Shown here: positions 1 through 6,528 of the stretch, piece after piece | How positions within the stretch are numbered: position 1 is the stretch's first letter | Layout: every line of letters begins with the position of its first letter | Source of the DNA: Pelotomaculum sp. | Lineage (GTDB): Bacteria; Bacillota; Desulfotomaculia; Desulfotomaculales; Pelotomaculaceae | Length of the DNA: 21,550 bases | NCBI GenBank assembly: GCA_022839445.1 | Contig: JALHFC010000012.1 | Span: 1 to 21,550, forward strand | Direction: 5' to 3' | Notes under the pieces: generated by a model | The model's input: the letters and a program-made list of their open reading frames with translations, nothing else | Databases searched by the model: none | What the model was told of the DNA's origin: nothing | Translations under genes and position numbers: made by a program

Positions 1-1
1 A

Positions 2-1327
2 AAAGAAAAGGCTCTCACGGGCCTACGCAAGTACAAGCCCTATCCCGCCTACAAGGATTCGGGGGTGGAGTGGCTGGGGAGGGTGCCGGAGGGGTGGGAT
101 ATAAAGCCGTTGAAGTATGCGGCAATAATTTGCAGGGATTTAGTTGAGAGAGTAGGAAATGAACCTTATGTGGGTCTAGAACATATCGAATCTTGGAGCG
201 GACGAATAATACTGGATGCCCAACCTGAAACAGTTGAAAGCATGGTTAGTTCTTTTTCAGCTGGCGATGTACTCTTTGGGAAGTTACGCCCTTATTTGGC
301 GAAAGTGGTACGCCCTTGTTTTAATGGGGTATGTACCAGTGAAATTGTTGTGATGAAGCCAACAGAATATAGCAGGCAAGGTTACTTGTTCTATTGTTTT
401 TTAAGTACAATGTTTATTCAGTGGATGAATTCACTGACCTATGGGACTAAGATGCCTCGAGTAAACCCTATCCATTTAGGGAGCACAGCAATACCATTAC
501 CCAATATTAATGAGCAATGCGCCATTACTGATTTTCTCAACCAAAGAACCGCCAAAATCGATGCCCTCATCGCTAAACAAGAGCGGCTCATCGAACTGCT
601 CCAGGAGAAACGCGCCGCCCTGATTACCCAAGCCGTTACCAAGGGGCTTGACCCTGACGTCCCCATGAAAGACTCCGGCGTGGAGTGGCTGGGGGAGGTG
701 CCGACGCATTGGGAGGTAAAACCTCTTAAAAGAATTGCATTAATAAATCCAGAAACACTAACTGAAGATACTGATCCAGATTATGAATTTAATTATATCG
801 AAATAAATGGTGTTAACTCCAACGGGACAATTGTCAGAAAAGAATTTATGCAATTTAACAAGGCACCTTCTAGAGCTAGAAGGAAGGTTGTTCAAGGTGA
901 TACAATAATATCTACTGTTCGAACTTATCTTAAAGCAATAGCATTAATCAAAAAAGCAATACCGGAATTAATTGTTTCCACCGGGTTTGCTGTTCTAAGA
1001 AATAAAGGTGAAATGGAAAATGAGTTTTTATGGCGTTTAGTACAATCATCTATTTTTGTGGTAAAGGTAGTATCACATTCCGAGGGAGTTAGTTATCCCG
1101 CGATAACCCCATATGTTTTAGGTACACTACCCATTTGGTTCCCACCATCAACAGAGCAAAAAGAAATAATTTTGTTTCTAGATCGTGAAGTTGGAAGAAT
1201 AGATCACTTAACAAGCAAAGCAAATAAAAGTATTGAATTACTAAACGAATACCGCGCCGCCCTCATCTCAGCGGCGGTGACCGGTAAGATCGACGTGCGT
1301 GGGGAGGTGTCATTAGCATGCCTGTAG
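2..1327 (+). CDS. hsdS: Type I restriction-modification specificity subunit (5' end outside the window)
   Basis: HsdS chooses the DNA target for a type I restriction-modification complex. The frame is open from base 2 with no ATG upstream of the GTG at 65, and that GTG encodes the Val of DSGVEWLG, an internal position in the family. The true start is therefore just left of the window. Two target-recognition halves are visible. Each opens with DSGVEWLG(R/E)VP, at about 56-90 and 671-705. Each closes with a helical spacer: RTAKIDALIAKQERLIELL then EKRAALITQAV for the first, and GRIDHL...NEYRAALISAAVTGKID for the second. This is the usual two-fold HsdS layout. The recognition parts are AT-rich and the conserved joints GC-rich, a mosaic seen when recognition domains are exchanged. 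The 3' end overlaps hsdR by 10 bases, so the two are probably translationally coupled. The DNA target cannot be read from sequence alone. Confidence 0.95.
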   Translation, partial: KEKALTGLRKYKPYPAYKDSGVEWLGRVPEGWDIKPLKYAAIICRDLVERVGNEPYVGLEHIESWSGRIILDAQPETVESMVSSFSAGDVLFGKLRPYLAKVVRPCFNGVCTSEIVVMKPTEYSRQGYLFYCFLSTMFIQWMNSLTYGTKMPRVNPIHLGSTAIPLPNINEQCAITDFLNQRTAKIDALIAKQERLIELLQEKRAALITQAVTKGLDPDVPMKDSGVEWLGEVPTHWEVKPLKRIALINPETLTEDTDPDYEFNYIEINGVNSNGTIVRKEFMQFNKAPSRARRKVVQGDTIISTVRTYLKAIALIKKAIPELIVSTGFAVLRNKGEMENEFLWRLVQSSIFVVKVVSHSEGVSYPAITPYVLGTLPIWFPPSTEQKEIILFLDREVGRIDHLTSKANKSIELLNEYRAALISAAVTGKIDVRGEVSLACL

Positions 1328-4278
1328 ACTATCGTGAAAAGGCTTTCGAGGAGATTATTGTAAATACGCTCGCCGCCCGTGGTGAAACAGCCCGGGAGGC
1401 GCAGGTCGCTTCTGTTGCCTATTTGCCCGGTGGCTACTACAGGCGCCGGCCCGAGGAATACGACCGGGGGCGTTGCCTGATCCCCCGGGATGTGATTGAC
1501 TTTATCACCGCCACTCAGCCCCGGGAATGGGAGAAGCTGAAGCAGCACCACGGCGCCCAGGTCAAGGAGCGTTTTCTGGCCCGTCTCTCCCGGGAGGTGG
1601 AAAGGCGGGGTACCCTGGAGGTACTGCGGCGGGGGATCAAGGACTGGGGCTGCAAGTTCCGCCTGGCCTATTTCATGCCGGCCAGCTCCGTGGTGCGCCA
1701 GCTCCGCTACAGCGAGAAAAACGAGAACAGCCTCGACCTGGTCATTTTCTTAAACGGGCTGCCGCTTTTCACCGCCGAACTGAAGAACCCTCTCACGGGG
1801 CAGGATGTCCAGGATGCCATCAGGCAGTACCGGTTCGACCGCGATCACCGGGAGCCCCTCTTTGCCTTCGGGCGCTGCCTGGCCCATTTCGCCGTAGACC
1901 CCGACCTGGTTTTCGTCACCACGCAGCTGCAGGGCGACAAAACGCGCTTTCTGCCCTTTAACCGGGGCAAGTTCGGCGGGGCCGGGAACCCGCCCAAGAG
2001 TCCCACCGAGGCTGGTTACCCCAGCGACTATCTCTGGCAGGAAGTTTGGGCCAGGGACAGCGTACTCAACCTTGTACAGCATTTTATCCATGAAGTGGAG
2101 GAGGAAGACGAGCAGGGCCGCAAGACCGGCCGGCGCCGGCTTATTTTCCCCCGCTACCACCAGCTTGACGCGGTGCGCCGTCTGGTGGCCCACGCCAGGG
2201 AACATGGCCCGGGACAAAACTACCTGATTCAGCACTCCGCAGGCAGCGGCAAATCCAACTCCATCGCCTGGCTGGCCCACCAGCTATCAATCCTTCATGA
2301 CGCCTCCGACCGGCGGATTTTCGATTCCATCATCGTGATCACCGATCGGCGCGTCCTCGACCGGCAGCTGCAGCGTACCGTGCGCCAGTTCGAGCAGACC
2401 AGGGGGGTGGTGGAGAATATCGACACCACCAGCCGGCAGCTTCAAGAGGCTCTGGAGTCGGGGAAGACGATCATCGTCACCACGCTGCAAAAATTCCCGG
2501 TAATCGTCGAGCAGGTCGGCGAGCTGCCCGGCCGGCGCTTTGCCGTGATCGTTGATGAGGCCCACTCCTCCCAGACGGGGGAGAGCGTGAGCAAGATGAA
2601 AGCGGTGTTCTCGGTGGACGACCTGTTCGCCGCTGAAGCCGAAGACCTGGATCAAGAAGAGGATCTGGAAGATCGACTTATTGCCGAGATGACGAAGCGG
2701 GGGCGACTGCCCAATGTGAGCACCTTCGCTTTTACCGCCACCCCCAAGCGCAGGACCCTGGAGCTGTTCGGCTGCCGGCGCGGGGACGGCGAGTATGAAC
2801 CTTCCAGCCTCTACAGTATGCGCCAGGCTATCGAGGAAGGTTTCATCCTGGATGTCCTGGAAAACTACACCACCTACAAAACTTACTGGCGCCTGCTTAA
2901 GACCATTGAAGAAGACCCGCATTACGAGAAGGGCAAGGCCACCTACCTGTTATGCTCTTTCGTGGACCTGCACGAGCATGCCATTCGCAAAAAGGTGGAA
3001 ATTATAGCGGATCATTTTCATGAGCAGGTGGCCGGGCGGATTGACGGCCAGTCCAAAGCGATGATCATAACCCGCTCGCGGCTGCATGCTGTGCGCTACC
3101 ATCTCATCCTCAAGGCTTATTTAAAAGAGAAAGGCTACCCTTACAAGTCCCTGGTTGCCTTTTCAGGGACGGTGAAAGACGGGGGTAAAGACTACACTGA
3201 GGGCAATATGAACGGTTTCCCCGAGGCGCAGACGGCAAAAGCCTTGGAAAAGCCGGAGTACCGTTTCCTGGTGGTGGCCAACAAGTTCCAGACCGGGTTT
3301 GACCAGCCCCTGCTCCACACCATGTACGTAGATAAAAAGCTGGGCGGCGTGCACGCAGTGCAGACCCTCTCCCGCCTTAACCGCATTCATCCCCCCCAAA
3401 AGAGCGATACTATGGTTCTTGACTTTGCCAACGAAGCCGCAGATATTCAAAAAGCCTTCCAACCTTATTACGAGAAGACTATCCTCTCCGAGGGTACCGA
3501 CCCCAACCTGCTTTACGACCTGGAGAACCGTTTAGAGGATTTTGATATTTACACCGGGGATGAGGTGGAATCCTTCATCAAAGTCTACTTCTTGCGAAAG
3601 GGCACTCAGGACCGTCTTTATGCAACTTTACGGCCCGGCGTGGAACGTTTTAAAGCTCTGGCAATAGAGGAACAGGCCGAGTTTCGGGGCTTGCTCAACG
3701 ACTACGTGCGCCTTTACGCTTTTCTCTCCCAGGTGATTCCCTTTACCGACCCCGACTTGGAGAAGCTTTACCTTTATACCCGCTTTTTGTCCCGCTACCT
3801 GCCCTACCGCCGGGAAGATCTGCCACGGGAGATCCAGCAGAACATCGACATGGAATCCTACCGGATCCGCCAACAGCATAACGGCGAGATTACCCTGGCA
3901 CGGGGCAATGGCCGGTTGGATCCCCAGAGCTCAAAGGATTACAAGCAGCCTGTCGATGAACTGGAAATCCTCTCCCGGATCATTCAAGTGCTGAACGAAC
4001 GTTTCGGCACCGATTTTACCGAAGAAGACAAAGTCTTTATCCGCCAGCTGGAAGATCGCCTGGCGGAAGATCCGGCCCTGGTAGCCAGCGTTCGCGTCAA
4101 CCCGCCGGAAAGCGCCAGGCTGACTTTCGATCACGTGGTCAGCGACCGGCTCCAGGACATGGTCGAGACCAACTTTAAGTTCTACAAGCGGGTTACCGAC
4201 GACCGCCAATTCGCCCAGTACTTCCTTGACTGGCTCTTCGATCGGTTCAGGGAGAAGCATCATCAGGACAAATCTTGA
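1318..4278 (+). CDS. hsdR: Type I restriction endonuclease, motor/nuclease subunit HsdR
   Basis: HsdR translocates and cuts DNA for the type I complex. The 986-residue product carries the parts in the expected order. The PD-(D/E)xK nuclease core has D140 and E154-L-K156. Walker A is AGSGKS around 308-313, the DEAH box is at 413-416, and a TFAFTATP motif III is at 469-476. Late helicase motifs follow: FQTGFDQP at about 657-664 and QTLSRLNR at about 682-689. The length is normal, with no frameshift or missing motif. The ATG at 1318 lies inside the end of hsdS. The DNA is GC-rich, in contrast to the AT-rich recognition parts of hsdS. No hsdM is present downstream, so it is presumably upstream of the window. 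The gene ends 7 bases before an integrase remnant. Confidence 0.96.
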   Translation: MPVDYREKAFEEIIVNTLAARGETAREAQVASVAYLPGGYYRRRPEEYDRGRCLIPRDVIDFITATQPREWEKLKQHHGAQVKERFLARLSREVERRGTLEVLRRGIKDWGCKFRLAYFMPASSVVRQLRYSEKNENSLDLVIFLNGLPLFTAELKNPLTGQDVQDAIRQYRFDRDHREPLFAFGRCLAHFAVDPDLVFVTTQLQGDKTRFLPFNRGKFGGAGNPPKSPTEAGYPSDYLWQEVWARDSVLNLVQHFIHEVEEEDEQGRKTGRRRLIFPRYHQLDAVRRLVAHAREHGPGQNYLIQHSAGSGKSNSIAWLAHQLSILHDASDRRIFDSIIVITDRRVLDRQLQRTVRQFEQTRGVVENIDTTSRQLQEALESGKTIIVTTLQKFPVIVEQVGELPGRRFAVIVDEAHSSQTGESVSKMKAVFSVDDLFAAEAEDLDQEEDLEDRLIAEMTKRGRLPNVSTFAFTATPKRRTLELFGCRRGDGEYEPSSLYSMRQAIEEGFILDVLENYTTYKTYWRLLKTIEEDPHYEKGKATYLLCSFVDLHEHAIRKKVEIIADHFHEQVAGRIDGQSKAMIITRSRLHAVRYHLILKAYLKEKGYPYKSLVAFSGTVKDGGKDYTEGNMNGFPEAQTAKALEKPEYRFLVVANKFQTGFDQPLLHTMYVDKKLGGVHAVQTLSRLNRIHPPQKSDTMVLDFANEAADIQKAFQPYYEKTILSEGTDPNLLYDLENRLEDFDIYTGDEVESFIKVYFLRKGTQDRLYATLRPGVERFKALAIEEQAEFRGLLNDYVRLYAFLSQVIPFTDPDLEKLYLYTRFLSRYLPYRREDLPREIQQNIDMESYRIRQQHNGEITLARGNGRLDPQSSKDYKQPVDELEILSRIIQVLNERFGTDFTEEDKVFIRQLEDRLAEDPALVASVRVNPPESARLTFDHVVSDRLQDMVETNFKFYKRVTDDRQFAQYFLDWLFDRFREKHHQDKS

Positions 4279-4285
4279 AATATGA

Positions 4286-4408
4286 TCTGCACAAGACCGC
4301 CTGGGGCATGTTAATACTGGCATGACTATGGATCTGTATAGCCACGCAGCGCCGGCAATGCAGCGGGAGGTGGCGGACAAACTGGAAAGTAGCTTGTTTA
4401 ACAAATAG
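4286..4408 (+). pseudogene. C-terminal remnant of a phage-type tyrosine recombinase (integrase)
   Basis: The frame beginning just after an in-frame TGA at 4283 reads AQDRLGHVNTGMTMDLYSH, then AAPAMQREVADKLE, and stops at 4406-4408. This is the typical end of a tyrosine recombinase. RLGH is the segment holding the late His of the active site, DLYSH carries the tyrosine nucleophile, and the MQRE-ADKLE helix closes the protein. About 40 codons remain. The catalytic Arg/Lys part and the DNA-binding domains are absent, because the DNA to the left is the intact hsdR. It is therefore a broken gene. It lies about 100 bp from a tRNA-Leu 3' fragment, the usual target of such enzymes. Confidence 0.8.
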
Positions 4409-4470
4409 CTGGAAATATATGTATGGTGCCATTTTGGCGTCGTTTTAGCACCAAAAGCGAATATTTCAGC

Positions 4471-4504
4471 AAAACAAAAAGGCTTCCAAACCCCTGGAAG
4501 CCTT
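4471..4504 (-). terminator. Intrinsic terminator, leftward
   Basis: A perfect 10-bp stem (4479-4488 with 4495-4504, AAGGCTTCCA) has a 6-base loop. Read leftward it is followed by the T-rich run TTTTTGTTTT (4480-4471). It sits 9 bases beyond the CCA of the tRNA-Leu fragment and reads in the same direction, so it was probably the terminator of that tRNA gene. Confidence 0.8.
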
Positions 4505-4512
4505 GTATTTAT

Positions 4513-4568
4513 TGGTGCGGCAGAAGGGACTTGAACCCCCACGAGCGTACTGCCCACAAGAACCTGAA
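4513..4568 (-). pseudogene. 3' half of a tRNA-Leu(CAG) gene, probable integration (att) site
   Basis: Read leftward, 4568 to 4513 gives an anticodon loop TTCAGGT (anticodon CAG at 4566-4564) and the 3' anticodon strand TCTTG. A long variable arm with a GGGC/GCTC stem follows, then a T arm with TTCAAGT, the 3' acceptor strand CTGCCGC, discriminator A and encoded CCA. The long variable arm and these sequences fit tRNA-Leu. The matching 5' half (acceptor GCGGCAG, D arm, 5' anticodon strand CAAGA) is absent beyond 4568. A break inside the anticodon arm is typical of strand exchange by tRNA-targeting tyrosine recombinases. The remnant is unlikely to give a functional tRNA. Confidence 0.75.
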
Positions 4569-4727
4569 TACGGGCTATCGTGATTTATGGAATACAGGTA
4601 AAGCTTCCATTCTTAAAAAAAGAAAAAAGTTAACAGGTTTGAACAGGCCCGGTACTTAAAAAACAACAGGAATATACCGCTTTTATGACGAATATTAGAG
4701 GGAGTAAAAAAAAGGGAGAGTATAAAT

Positions 4728-4952
4728 CTGGCCTGGTCAAAATGTCCGAGTTGTCATAAAAGCAACTTTGAAATGGTTGAAGCTACACCAAACAATTGAG
4801 CATTTAAAGTAATGTTTGTTCAATGCGCTTTGTGCGGGGCGGTTGTGGGGGTAATGGACTATATCAATTCCTGTTCTCTTATTGAAATATTGGGAAAGGA
4901 AGTTGAGAAGCAAGGGAAAATGCTCGAAGACATTAAACACCAGTTGAATTAA
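4728..4952 (+). pseudogene. Small zinc-ribbon protein, interrupted by an in-frame TGA
   Basis: One continuous frame reads AWSKCPSCHKSNFEMVEATP then NN, a TGA at 4797-4799, then AFKVMFVQCALCGAVVGVMD and a charged helical tail ending at 4952. Two CxxC pairs (CPSC and CALC) make a zinc ribbon. The FEMVE...MFVQC..CGAVVGVMDY pattern resembles a family of small uncharacterised zinc-ribbon proteins (from memory). The TGA lies between the two CxxC pairs in an otherwise well kept frame. The usual start position is a CTG at 4728, 9 bases after GGGAG (4714-4718), and no ATG is in frame there. Two lesions suggest recent decay, although a sequencing error or recoding cannot be excluded. A rightward terminator follows. 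Confidence 0.65.
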
Positions 4953-5024
4953 ATAAACAGTAAGGCAAGGTAGGATCCCGGACTTATTGCTTTATCTGAT
5001 ATAGATTTGGCATATTTAAACTAA

Positions 5025-5063
5025 GGGGGCGGAATCATCTCAATGTTTATTGAGATGGTTTTT
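5025..5063 (+). terminator. Intrinsic terminator after the zinc-ribbon gene
   Basis: A 9-bp stem CATCTCAAT/ATTGAGATG (5036-5044 with 5049-5057) has a GTTT loop and is followed by GTTTTT. A GGGGCG/CGCCCC pair flanks it and may extend the hairpin. From 4953 to this point nothing else is seen, and 5068-5153 holds no recognisable feature. Confidence 0.7.
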
Positions 5064-5153
5064 CGCCCCTTCATCTGCCCTGATCCTAAAACGGGAGCAG
5101 TAAAACCGTATCTTTATTCGTCAAAGAATTAATTATGGCGCCGAAAACGTAGT

Positions 5154-5363
5154 TTATTGTTTGGCTAAGGTGACGTCTAATTCTTCACCTTTCTTTAAGT
5201 CTTCAATCAACATATCCAGCGCCCTGGCAAACATCCCGTTAAAAATTCCAAACAGCTCCGGAACAGTTGTTTCTTCAGTGACGTTGATTTCTAATTCTTC
5301 TACTGCTTTGCCTAGATAAATTGCTCCCTGGCTTGTATTATTTAAAAAATAACTAATATCCAC
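5154..5363 (-). CDS. Small hypothetical protein (69 residues)
   Basis: I do not recognise this protein. It is acidic and predicted mostly helical, with a start rich in polar residues (DISYFLNNTSQGAIYLGKAV), a run ELEINVTEETTVPEL, and a helix FNGMFARALDMLIEDLKKGE. There are no cysteines, membrane segments or signal peptide. The start is a GTG at 5363 preceded by a strong ribosome binding site (GGGAGGGGG, about 8 bases upstream), which is the main reason to accept it as real. It lies alone on the minus strand about 145 bases after the next leftward gene, from which it is separated by a terminator, so it is probably transcribed separately. No clear terminator follows it. Confidence 0.6.
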   Translation of the reverse strand: MDISYFLNNTSQGAIYLGKAVEELEINVTEETTVPELFGIFNGMFARALDMLIEDLKKGEELDVTLAKQ

Positions 5364-5471
5364 GGTTTTACCCCCTCCCTTGTTTAATACTATACTATTT
5401 CTACAGAAGTTAGTGTTATACCTTTAAACCCATCTAGCTGCAATAAAATAAATCTGTGTTGTTTTTGCTTC

Positions 5472-5504
5472 AAAAAAAAGCAAAATCCCGGCGCTTTAGC
5501 CGGG
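5472..5504 (-). terminator. Intrinsic terminator, leftward
   Basis: A 6-bp GC stem (CCCGGC 5487-5492 with GCCGGG 5499-5504) is followed leftward by ATTTTGCTTTTTTTT. It lies 3 bases after the stop of the coiled-coil gene and ends its transcript. Confidence 0.8.
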
Positions 5505-5507
5505 TAC

Positions 5508-5807
5508 TTATCGGATAGCTTTTTCCTCTTTAGAAGAAAGGAGTTTGATATCACCCCAAATAGTATTGAGATGGGTAAATATATTTTTATGTGTTTTGCG
5601 GTTGGTGACCCTTATATCGTTGACAGTGGCTTCAATGGCGGTAAGGCGTTTATTGGTTTCTTGCTGGCCCGCTTCCAATGCGGCAAGTCTCTCATTAACC
5701 GGCTTCAATTCTTCCTGAACAATGGTTCGGACTTCCTGCCTGACGGACAGTATTTCCTCCTGGATGGCGGCCCGGATCATATTTACTAATTCTATATTAC
5801 CCGTCAT
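5508..5807 (-). CDS. Small coiled-coil protein (99 residues)
   Basis: I do not recognise a named family. Residues of about 10-70 form a heptad-like charged helix (for example VRTIVQEELKPVNERLAALE and NKRLTAIEATVNDI), so it is probably an oligomeric coiled coil. There is no signal peptide or membrane segment. The ATG at 5807 is preceded by GGGAGGGAG at good spacing, and a strong terminator follows the stop, so it is a real unit. It lies downstream of the leftward tRNA operon. Between them is a 6-bp hairpin (ACCGGC/GCCGGT, 5846-5865) without a T-run, so read-through from the tRNA promoter is possible. Phage-tail and chemotaxis-like coils can look similar, so no function is assigned. Confidence 0.7.
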   Translation of the reverse strand: MTGNIELVNMIRAAIQEEILSVRQEVRTIVQEELKPVNERLAALEAGQQETNKRLTAIEATVNDIRVTNRKTHKNIFTHLNTIWGDIKLLSSKEEKAIR

Positions 5808-5882
5808 AATAATTCTCCCTCCCGCTTAAAAGCATTCCGGCTTTTACCGGCGCCTATTTGCCGGTGGAGAGATAGATTTTTC

Positions 5883-5958
5883 TGGTGGGCCATTAGGGTC
5901 TCGAACCCCAAACCTGACGATTAAGAGTCGCCTGCTCTACCAATTGAGCTAATGGCCC
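5883..5958 (-). tRNA. tRNA-Lys (anticodon CUU)
   Basis: The 76-nt cloverleaf has acceptor GGGCCAT, anticodon loop CTCTTAA (anticodon CTT), a TTCGAGA T loop and encoded CCA. It is the last gene of a three-tRNA leftward operon. Confidence 0.97.
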
Positions 5959-5968
5959 TTGTTCATTC

Positions 5969-6044
5969 TGGTGACCCCACCGGGATTCGAACCCGGGTTA
6001 CCGCCGTGAAAGGGCGGTGTCTTAGACCACTTGACCATGGGGCC
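5969..6044 (-). tRNA. tRNA-Glu (anticodon UUC)
   Basis: The 76-nt cloverleaf has acceptor GGCCCCA, anticodon loop CTTTCAC (anticodon TTC) between CCGCC/GGCGG, T loop TTCGAAT and encoded CCA. It is the middle gene of the operon. Its first base directly abuts the CCA of the tRNA-Pro gene, with no spacer. Confidence 0.97.
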
Positions 6045-6122
6045 TGGTCGGGATGGAGGGACTCGAACCCCCGGCCTCTTGCTCCCAAGGCAAGCGCGCT
6101 AGCCAAACTGCGCTACATCCCG
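6045..6122 (-). tRNA. tRNA-Pro (anticodon UGG)
   Basis: The 78-nt cloverleaf has acceptor CGGGATG with the C1-G72 pair typical of tRNA-Pro, anticodon loop CTTGGGA (anticodon TGG) and encoded CCA. It is the first gene of the operon, about 20 bases from the -10 box. Confidence 0.97.
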
Positions 6123-6142
6123 TTAAATCTAGTGCAAGCTAA

Positions 6143-6171
6143 ATTATACCCAAAACGGGATTGCGCGTCAA
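6143..6171 (-). promoter_or_regulatory. Sigma-A promoter of the tRNA operon
   Basis: Read leftward, there is TTGACG (6171-6166), a 17-base spacer and TATAAT (6148-6143). The -10 is perfect and the -35 matches at five of six positions. The start site would fall a few bases before tRNA-Pro. Confidence 0.88.
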
Positions 6172-6194
6172 GCTCTACATTCGGATTACTTAGA

Positions 6195-6222
6195 TAAAAA
6201 AATGTCCAGCTTGACGCTGGAC
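6195..6222 (-). terminator. Leftward intrinsic terminator with no obvious gene before it
   Basis: A 7-bp stem GTCCAGC/GCTGGAC (6204-6210 with 6216-6222) has a 5-base loop and is followed leftward by ATTTTTTTATC. It lies upstream of the tRNA promoter and reads leftward, so it must end a transcript from 6223 or beyond, where no leftward protein gene exists. Confidence 0.7.
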
Positions 6223-6276
6223 GGGGAGAGATAGAACTCACCAAAGCGGAGTACTTATAGTATGCTCCACCTGGTA
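6195..6276 (-). ncRNA. Candidate small RNA, two hairpins ending in a terminator
   Basis: Read leftward, a first imperfect hairpin (6274-6241, CCAG-GTGGAG paired with CTCCGC-TTTGG) is joined by an unpaired pyrimidine-rich stretch (TCTATCTCTCCCC) to the terminator hairpin at 6222-6204. The pattern of a structured 5' part, a free region and a terminator is usual for a regulatory small RNA of 80-90 nt. No convincing promoter is seen; CATAAT near 6290 is weak. It matches no RNA family I know. Confidence 0.3.
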
Positions 6277-6528
6277 ATAATTATGCCCATTAATTTATGA
6301 ATTTAAAAAAAACTATCTAGTGTTTATAAGTACTTACAATAATCAAAATATTGCAGGAAAACGCAAGAACTTGTAGAAATTTTCTTGTATCTTAAAACTT
6401 ATTGGATACAAAAGAACGTCCCCTTGCTCCCACGTTTGAGAACTGGTTTATTTCCGGGCCAGATTGTGATAAAATCGTTCAGACCGTCTATTGACGCTAA
6501 CACAAGACTGGGGAAAGGAGAAAAATAT
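6277..6528. other. Leader region upstream of acsC
   Basis: This AT-rich stretch contains a dyad TTGTATC-N13-GATACAA (6385-6391 with 6405-6411) and a 10-base palindrome TAAGTACTTA near 6326-6340. A short segment at 6413-6431 (GTCCCCTTG core) resembles a repeat remnant at 20760. The frame is open leftward of acsC from 6385, but those codons precede a strong ribosome binding site and look non-coding. No riboswitch or strong promoter was recognised. Confidence 0.4.

Noticed and set aside
1750..2280. Long leftward and rightward frames inside hsdR, including 1527-1961 plus and 2287-2922 minus
   Set aside because: GC-rich shadows of a fully supported hsdR reading frame; low-complexity composition and no ribosome sites.
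4423..4659. 78-codon rightward frame containing CGRRDLNPHERT
   Set aside because: Such RRDLNP strings come from reading the antisense of a tRNA 3' end; this is the tRNA-Leu fragment, not a protein.
4797..4799. Selenocysteine reading of the TGA in the zinc-ribbon gene
   Set aside because: The position is not a redox-active pair, and the start codon is also damaged, so decay or sequence error is more likely.
5952..6197. Rightward frame containing GDPTGIRTRVTAVK and WRDSNPRPLAPK
   Set aside because: It is the antisense of the tRNA-Glu and tRNA-Pro genes; a well-known false gene pattern.
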